This document shows positions 59,698 to 64,000 of a stretch of 64,000 nt of DNA, one piece after another. The translations under genes and the position numbers were made by a program. The notes below the pieces were generated by a model. That model had not been told where the DNA came from and made no database searches. It saw only the letters and a program-made list of their open reading frames with translations. Each line of letters opens with the position of its first letter. Position 1 is the stretch's first letter. The DNA is from JAICQM01 sp963781555 (lineage in GTDB: Bacteria > Chloroflexota > Limnocylindria > QHBO01). Location of the stretch: positions 806,001 through 870,000 of the forward strand of contig CAWAGB010000006.1 in the NCBI GenBank assembly GCA_963781555.1. Reading direction: 5' to 3'.

Positions 59698-60309
59698 TCA
59701 GGCGGGCAGGACCCCCTCCAGGCGCAGGAGCGTCCGCTTCCGGTCGAGCCCGCCGGCGTAGCCGCCCAGCCCACCGGACGCGTGGAGGATGCGGTGGCAG
59801 GGCACGATGATGGGGATCGGGTTGCTGCCGAGCGCGTTGCCCGCGGCGCGCGCCGCCCGTGGCGATCCGGCAGCGGCGGCCACGTCGCGATACGTGCTCG
59901 TCGAGCCGTACGGCACCGCCGCCGTGGCGCGCAGGATGCCGACCGCGAAGCCGCGGATCAGGCTCCAGTCGAGCGGCAGGTCGAAGGCGCGACGTTCCCC
60001 CGTCAGGTAGTCGTCCAGCTGACGACGTGCCTCGTCCGTCGGACGGGAGGCGGCCAGGATGCGCGGCGAGACGCGTTCGGCCATGTCCTCGAGGGTCGCC
60101 GCGCCCGGCTCGTCGGCGAAGGCGACGCGCACCACGCCGCGCGGGGTGACGAAGACGGTCAGCTCCCCCAGCGGGCTGTCCATGGAAGCGTAGGCGACGT
60201 CGAGCAGGTGCTCATGGGTGGCGCGCTCCGCGACCCGCTCGCGCAGGCGCGTCAGATCCAGCACCCCGGAGGGTTCGCCGGACGCCAGGCGACGCTCGAG
60301 GTCGCTCAT
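59698..60309 (-). CDS. ogt: Methylated-DNA--protein-cysteine methyltransferase
   Basis: 203 residues from ATG at 60309 (ATGA overlap with the sigma gene). The acceptor Cys is in IIVPCHRILHASG, with the DNA-binding segment GSTSTYRDVAAAAGSPRAAR before it and GGLDRKRTLLRLEG after it. It repairs O6-alkylguanine by transferring the alkyl group to itself. The N-terminal domain is of typical length. It is translated together with an ECF sigma factor. Confidence 0.93.
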   Translation of the reverse strand: MSDLERRLASGEPSGVLDLTRLRERVAERATHEHLLDVAYASMDSPLGELTVFVTPRGVVRVAFADEPGAATLEDMAERVSPRILAASRPTDEARRQLDDYLTGERRAFDLPLDWSLIRGFAVGILRATAAVPYGSTSTYRDVAAAAGSPRAARAAGNALGSNPIPIIVPCHRILHASGGLGGYAGGLDRKRTLLRLEGVLPA

Positions 60310-60797
60310 CGGTCCACCGTCCGGCGCAGCCGCGTCAGTCCCTCGTGGACGCTGCGCCGCGCCGCCTCCTCGCTCGTGCCCATGCGAGCGCCGATCTCCG
60401 CGTAGGCGAGATCGAAAACGTACCGATGCACCACCGCCGCGCGCTGCTTCGGCGGCAGCTGCCGCACCTCGACCCACAGCGCGTCATCTGGGAGTCGTTC
60501 GTCTGGCCGCGCCGCCGGGTCCATGCCGTCCAGCGTGGCGGTCGGGCGACGCGAGACGCGGCGAACGTGATCGGTCGCCTTGCGATGGGCGATGGTGTAG
60601 AGCCACGCTCGCAGGTTCTGCCCGTGGCTCAGGCGTGGGTAGGCGCGCAACGCCGACATGAAGGTCTCCTGCAGGCAGTCCTCCGCCTCGGTCGGCCCGA
60701 CGCATGCCACCAGGAAGCGGTGCAGCTCGGTGGCGTGGGCGTCGATGAGCGTCTCGAACGGCGGGAGGTGCACGCTGGATGAAACGCGCCCGGGCAT
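60306..60797 (-). CDS. ECF RNA polymerase sigma factor
   Basis: 163 residues. Region 2: FLVACVGPTEAEDCLQETFM ... NLRAWLYTIAHRKATDHVRR; region 4: LPPKQRAAVVHRYVFDLAYA with EIGARMGTSEEAARRSVHEG. No anti-sigma gene is adjacent. It overlaps ogt by 4 bases, which suggests it controls or senses a repair or alkylation response, as inference. Confidence 0.88.
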   Translation of the reverse strand: MPGRVSSSVHLPPFETLIDAHATELHRFLVACVGPTEAEDCLQETFMSALRAYPRLSHGQNLRAWLYTIAHRKATDHVRRVSRRPTATLDGMDPAARPDERLPDDALWVEVRQLPPKQRAAVVHRYVFDLAYAEIGARMGTSEEAARRSVHEGLTRLRRTVDR

Positions 60798-60813
60798 CGT
60801 GGCGTGAGGTGCC

Positions 60814-61476
60814 TCAGCCGGCGGCGCGATGCACGAGGTCGTCGATCACCGACGGATCGTCATGCGCGATGGAGTACACGCCGTCGTCCCAGCCGATGGT
60901 GATGCCCGGGTTCTGCTCGTTGGTGCCGTCGGGCGCGAAGACGTGCACGGAGCCGCGCACCTCCTCCCCTCGCGCGACGGCCCAGTCCTCGAACAGTGGC
61001 GCGCGGCCCAGCCCGGCGTCGAAGTCGGCCACCAGGCGATCGAGGTCCAACATGTCGCAGGCGCTCGCCACCTCCAGGATGACGTGGCGCAGGCTGACGC
61101 AGCGGCTCTCGCCGAAGAAGGCGCGTCGAAGGCCGCGGTCGAGCTCCTCGGCGGCCGCCGGGGATTGGCGCTTCGCCGCTTGGACCGCCTCCATCGGTGG
61201 CAGCATGGTCACCGGATAGGTCTCGAGCGGCGCCGACCAGGCCTGCCAGCCGGCGCGCGGTGCCAGCGTGCTGGCCACCGGCCACTCGGCGTCGAGGCGG
61301 TCACGCGGCGTGGGCTCGTTGTTGAACAGCTCGAGCGGGAACGCGTGGTGGTCGAAATGCACGCGGTTCTCCAGCCCCAGGCGACGGCGCGCGTCCCACA
61401 GGCGCCACACGATGGCGTGCGACCACGGGCAGCCGAGGTCCGACCACACGGCGAGCGTGCCGGGGGCGACCTGCAT
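60814..61476 (-). CDS. DsbA-family protein with CPWS active site
   Basis: 220 residues, cytoplasmic (no signal peptide). It has the thioredoxin fold with a helical insertion as in FrnE/DsbA-like oxidoreductases; the active-site motif is Cys-Pro-Trp-Ser (DLGCPWSHA), so it cannot form the usual intramolecular disulfide. It starts four bases after the deoC stop and is followed by the sigma gene. Its partner and reaction are unknown; glutathione-transferase-like isomerases of the family are another possibility. Confidence 0.82.
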   Translation of the reverse strand: MQVAPGTLAVWSDLGCPWSHAIVWRLWDARRRLGLENRVHFDHHAFPLELFNNEPTPRDRLDAEWPVASTLAPRAGWQAWSAPLETYPVTMLPPMEAVQAAKRQSPAAAEELDRGLRRAFFGESRCVSLRHVILEVASACDMLDLDRLVADFDAGLGRAPLFEDWAVARGEEVRGSVHVFAPDGTNEQNPGITIGWDDGVYSIAHDDPSVIDDLVHRAAG

Positions 61477-61480
61477 CGGC

Positions 61481-62449
61481 TCAGTCGAGGGTGAAATAAT
61501 CGCCGCCGGAGTAGCGGCCGGTGCGCTCCTTGCGGACCTGCATGAGTACGTCGTTGAGGAGGCTCGAGGCGCCGAAGCGGAAGCGGTCCGGCGTCATCCA
61601 TTCCGGCCCGAGCGTCTCGTACAGGACGGTGAGGTAGCTGATCGCCTCCTTGGCCGTCTTGATCCCGCCGGCCGGCTTCATGCCCACCGCGCGGCCCGTC
61701 TGCTGGTGGAAGTCGCGAATCGCCTCGAGCATGACGAGCGTCACCGGGAGGGTGGCAGCCGGCTGCACCTTGCCGGTGCTGGTCTTGATGAAGTCAGCGC
61801 CGGCAGCCATGGCCAGGACCGATGCACGACGCACGTTGTCGTACGTCTCGAGCTCGCCGGTCTCGAGGATCACCTTGAGGTGTGCGTCGCCGCACGCCTC
61901 CTTGACCGCCACGATCTCGTCGTACACCTTCGCGTAGTCGCCAGCGAGATAGGCGCCGCGGTCGATGACCATGTCGATCTCGTCGGCGCCCAGCGCCACC
62001 GTGGCCCGCACGTCGTCGAGCTTCACCTCGAGCGGCGCCTGGCCGGACGGGAAGTAGGTGGACACGGCGGCGACCTTCACCCCGGAGCCCTTGAGCGCCT
62101 CGACCGCGGTCGCGACCATGTTCGGGTAGACGCACAGGGCGGCGACCGGCGGGATGGAGGGGTCCGTGGGATCGGGGCGACGGGCCTTGCCGGCCAGGGC
62201 GCGGACCTTGCCCGGGGTGTCCTTCCCCTCGAGGGTGGTGAGGTCCATCATCCGAATCGCCAGATCGAGCGCCCAGAGCTTGGCGTCCTTCTTGATGCTC
62301 CGCTTGGCGAGGCTTGCGGCCCGCTCCTCGACACCCACCGCGTCGACCGCCCACACGCGGCCGAGCAGTGAGCCAAGCGCCTGGTGGCGCGGGCTGATCA
62401 GGTCACGGGTGGCGCGCGCGTCGCGGCGCGCGGGTACGGTGCTGCTCAT
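61481..62449 (-). CDS. deoC: Deoxyribose-phosphate aldolase
   Basis: 322 residues, longer than classical DeoC because of an N-terminal extension. Motifs: LCVYPNMV, EIDMVIDRGAYLAGD, LKVILETGELE with the residue that activates the Schiff base, FIKTSTGKVQPAAT (Lys that forms the Schiff base), and VGMKPAGGIKT. It splits deoxyribose 5-phosphate to glyceraldehyde 3-phosphate and acetaldehyde in the cytoplasm, completing catabolism of deoxynucleosides. TACAAT at 62459-62464 (minus strand) lies nine bases before the ATG. It heads the DsbA-like/sigma/ogt operon. Confidence 0.92.
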   Translation of the reverse strand: MSSTVPARRDARATRDLISPRHQALGSLLGRVWAVDAVGVEERAASLAKRSIKKDAKLWALDLAIRMMDLTTLEGKDTPGKVRALAGKARRPDPTDPSIPPVAALCVYPNMVATAVEALKGSGVKVAAVSTYFPSGQAPLEVKLDDVRATVALGADEIDMVIDRGAYLAGDYAKVYDEIVAVKEACGDAHLKVILETGELETYDNVRRASVLAMAAGADFIKTSTGKVQPAATLPVTLVMLEAIRDFHQQTGRAVGMKPAGGIKTAKEAISYLTVLYETLGPEWMTPDRFRFGASSLLNDVLMQVRKERTGRYSGGDYFTLD

Positions 62450-62458
62450 CGGCCGTCC

Positions 62459-62464
62459 ATTGTA
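62459..62464 (-). promoter_or_regulatory. -10 element of leaderless deoC operon
   Basis: TACAAT on the minus strand, nine bases before the ATG at 62449. The divergent -10 for the next gene lies 28 bases away (62493-62498). Confidence 0.5.
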
Positions 62465-62492
62465 CCGGGGCGGTGCGAGGGAACCGGCATGG

Positions 62493-62498
62493 TAGGCT
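62493..62498 (+). promoter_or_regulatory. -10 element of leaderless receiver-like gene
   Basis: TAGGCT ten bases before the ATG at 62509. Confidence 0.4.
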
Positions 62499-62508
62499 CG
62501 GCGGACCG

Positions 62509-62895
62509 ATGAGCGAGCGCGACGCCGCGACCGAGCAGGTCGTCTACTGCCTCACCCGCGACCGCGACCTCGCCACCGCCCTGGACGAGCGGCTGGTCGG
62601 CGCGATCGCCTTCTTCTACAACGATGCGGCACGACTGCACCAGGCCGTCATCCTGCGCGCGCCAGACGTCGTGCTGGTGGATACCGGCGCGATTCGCGAG
62701 GAGTTCGGCGATGCCGGCCTGGGTCCCATCGTGGCGTTCCTGCGTGAGCACTGCAGCATGGCGAGGGTCGCCGTCCGGCCCCATCTCGGGGTCGAGCACC
62801 TCGTGGCGGCGGAGGCAGGGTCAGCCGTCGAGCTCGTGCCGGCGGCTGTGGCCGAGTGCGTCGAGGCCGTCGCAGCGGTGTGCGGCTGCCCCTGA
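62509..62895 (+). CDS. Small receiver-like protein, function unknown
   Basis: 128 residues. The secondary-structure order and a DVVLVDTGAIREEFGD segment vaguely resemble a response-regulator receiver domain with no output domain, but no phosphoacceptor Asp in the standard place can be shown. It ends three bases from the convergent sodX gene. Family unrecognised. Confidence 0.5.
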   Translation: MSERDAATEQVVYCLTRDRDLATALDERLVGAIAFFYNDAARLHQAVILRAPDVVLVDTGAIREEFGDAGLGPIVAFLREHCSMARVAVRPHLGVEHLVAAEAGSAVELVPAAVAECVEAVAAVCGCP

Positions 62896-62898
62896 GTG

Positions 62899-63381
62899 TC
62901 ACTCTCCGGCGACAAGCGCCTCCGGTGACGCGCAGGCCGCCTCGCCACCCTCGTCGAGGGGCGCTGCCGCGGGAACCGCAGCGAGTGACGCCATTGGGGT
63001 CGGCGGGATGAGCCCGATTCGCGCGGGCGGCCAGTAGCGGGCGACGGCCCGCCAGCGGACGCCCGCGACCGGCAGCACACCGAAGCTGCGAGCGTCGGTC
63101 GAGGCGGCCGGGTTGTCCCCCCGCAGCGTCACGTGGGCGTCGCGCACCGCGGCCACGCGCTTGACGAGCTCGCGCCGCCCGTCGCGCGGATCGCCCGCGA
63201 CGACCACCTCGCCGACGTTGGGAGCGCCGCTCGCACGACGAACGATCAGGCGATCCCCCGGCTCGAGGGTCGGCGTCATCGACGTGCCGCGTACCTCGAC
63301 GGCGTCGAGGCGGCGCAGCTGGGCAATCACCCAACCGGCCGCCACGATCATCCCCAGCCAGGTGAACGGCCGCGTCGGCAT
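62899..63381 (-). CDS. sodX: Nickel-type superoxide dismutase maturation protease
   Basis: 160 residues. A single N-terminal membrane helix (FTWLGMIVAAGWVIAQL) then a signal-peptidase-like S26 core: catalytic Ser in RGTSMTPTL and Lys in RRELVKRV, with the LRGDNPAASTDARSFG box. It cleaves the SodN leader to expose the nickel-binding His. It starts four bases after the sodN stop, the order known from other NiSOD operons. The C-terminal 45 residues are low-complexity. Confidence 0.92.
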   Translation of the reverse strand: MPTRPFTWLGMIVAAGWVIAQLRRLDAVEVRGTSMTPTLEPGDRLIVRRASGAPNVGEVVVAGDPRDGRRELVKRVAAVRDAHVTLRGDNPAASTDARSFGVLPVAGVRWRAVARYWPPARIGLIPPTPMASLAAVPAAAPLDEGGEAACASPEALVAGE

Positions 63382-63385
63382 GAGG

Positions 63386-63817
63386 CTAGGAGGGACGCCC
63401 GTTGACGCGGGTCTTCTCTGCCCCGCCGGTGGCCTTCCACATCTCGTCGATCGTGTCGATCATCGACAGCAGCTCCTTGGCGGCGCCGGCATCGAGCGAC
63501 TGCTTGACCTTGCTGGCCTGCTTGGTCGCCTTCCAGAACGTGTCGTGCAGATCCGGGTACTTCTCGAGGTGCTCCGGCTTGAAGTAGTCGTGCCAGAGGA
63601 CGTCGAGATGATGCTTCACGAGCTCGGCGCGCTCTTCCTTCACGCCGATGCAGCGGGCGCGGAACAGCTCATCGGTGTTCTGCTCGTACTTTTCGATGAT
63701 GCGCAGGCAGGACTCAGCCTCGATGCGAGCCTGCTCGGGGTCATAGACCCCGCACGGGATGTCGCAGTGAGCGTCGACGACGCGGGTCGGGCGCAGCAGT
63801 GAGCGCAGGGTGATCAT
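63386..63817 (-). CDS. sodN: Nickel superoxide dismutase
   Basis: 143 residues. After a 16-residue leader, the nickel hook reads HCDIPCGVYDP: His17 becomes residue 1, Cys18 and Cys22 the thiolate ligands and Tyr25 the conserved Tyr9. The helical bundle (AELVKHHLDVLWHDYFKPEH) is typical. It dismutates superoxide in the cytoplasm once SodX removes the leader. AGGAGA lies five bases before the ATG; a TACGAT -10 near 63871-63876 (minus strand) leaves a leader of about 50 bases with an inverted repeat. Confidence 0.95.
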   Translation of the reverse strand: MITLRSLLRPTRVVDAHCDIPCGVYDPEQARIEAESCLRIIEKYEQNTDELFRARCIGVKEERAELVKHHLDVLWHDYFKPEHLEKYPDLHDTFWKATKQASKVKQSLDAGAAKELLSMIDTIDEMWKATGGAEKTRVNGRPS

Positions 63818-63842
63818 GCGGTCTCCTTATCCGGAACTGGCG

Positions 63843-63860
63843 AACGAGGGCTTGCTCGTT
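63843..63860 (-). promoter_or_regulatory. Inverted repeat in the sodN leader
   Basis: Perfect AACGAG (63843-63848) and CTCGTT (63855-63860) around a six-base loop, about 26 bases before the sodN ATG. Candidate regulatory hairpin or operator. Confidence 0.45.
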
Positions 63861-63937
63861 GTGGTCGTTCATCGTAGGCAACCAGCAAGCCGCCTGCCGA
63901 ACCGATGCCTGGCGGCGCGTTCAGGGCCCGGAAATGC

Positions 63938-63970
63938 GACGAGCCCGGGGCACAGCTCCCGGGCATCGTC
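63938..63970. terminator. Terminator-like hairpin at window end
   Basis: 7-bp GCCCGGG/CCCGGGC stem (63943-63949 with 63958-63964), extended by GACGA/TCGTC with one bulge. It probably ends a gene beyond the window on one strand. The bases from 63861 to 64000 hold no reading frame I can support. Confidence 0.5.
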
Positions 63971-64000
63971 GTTGTCCATCTCCCCAGCAAGCGCTGTGCC

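Noticed and set aside
1..64000. tRNA, rRNA, IS elements, CRISPR arrays and prophage genes
   Set aside because: No cloverleaf, rRNA-like stretch, transposase, repeat-spacer pattern or phage structural gene was seen on either strand.

Overview
The window is GC-rich (about two thirds by eye, not computed) bacterial chromosome, packed with short operons whose genes overlap by 1-4 bases (ATGA, GTGA, TGATG). No phage, IS, CRISPR, rRNA or tRNA is visible. The gene mix points to a high-GC free-living Chloroflexota-type bacterium, perhaps near Limnocylindria: CUT1 sugar and BMP-type nucleoside ABC importers with lipoprotein binding proteins, GH38 mannosidase, archaeal-type nicotinate phosphoribosyltransferase, Ni-superoxide dismutase with its protease, PASTA kinase, LytR-family lipoprotein and a CGNR regulator. 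This placement is inference from gene content only.

Layout. 1-6638 (+): a sugar ABC importer (binding protein cut by the window edge, two permeases), an endonuclease/exonuclease/phosphatase-family enzyme and a GH38 alpha-mannosidase, read as one mannoside-use operon. 6665-10330 (-): two ABC exporter modules in one operon. 10386-12043 (+): Nudix hydrolase and a frameshifted topoisomerase IB. 12048-20932 (-): TPR protein; glgC, a YbjN-like gene, a peptidase-fold membrane protein and nicotinate phosphoribosyltransferase in one operon; class A PBP; prepilin peptidase. 21069-27065: CsbD protein, leucyl aminopeptidase, PASTA kinase, adenosine deaminase, HAD phosphatase. 27227-32352 (+): BMP-type nucleoside importer. 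32356-36275 (-): metallophosphoesterase, Mrp/ApbC ATPase, PIG-L deacetylase, divergent adenosine-deaminase-like enzyme. 36343-42060: zinc-ribbon membrane protein, CcsA-like protein, LytR-family lipoprotein, YjbQ, frameshifted thioredoxin-domain protein, channel-like protein. 42172-46531: ECF sigma with a membrane partner, a triply frameshifted ABC exporter, PIG-L deacetylase, CsoR. 46636-52913 (-): a two-gene operon of a TPR protein and a large degenerate methyltransferase-like protein, a membrane protein and PolX. 52994-55243: an unlisted 53-residue protein divergent from a CGNR regulator, then CorA. 55245-57746 (-): two overlapping aldehyde dehydrogenase genes that look like a split ALDH16. 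57833-63817: membrane protein, lipase, and a deoC / DsbA-like / ECF sigma / ogt operon, a small receiver-like protein, then sodX and sodN.

Three patterns stand out. First, most operon-leading genes have a TANNNT-like -10 hexamer ending only 6-10 bases before the start codon, with no Shine-Dalgarno, so leaderless transcripts look like the rule; Shine-Dalgarno sequences appear mainly on internal genes or genes with real leaders. Second, both importer operons have strong hairpins directly after the binding-protein gene. Third, four loci carry six frame breaks, all equivalent to one extra base. Nucleoside import (27227-32352), adenosine deaminase (25179), a deaminase-like enzyme (35214) and DeoC (61481) together suggest scavenging of nucleosides as carbon and nitrogen source.
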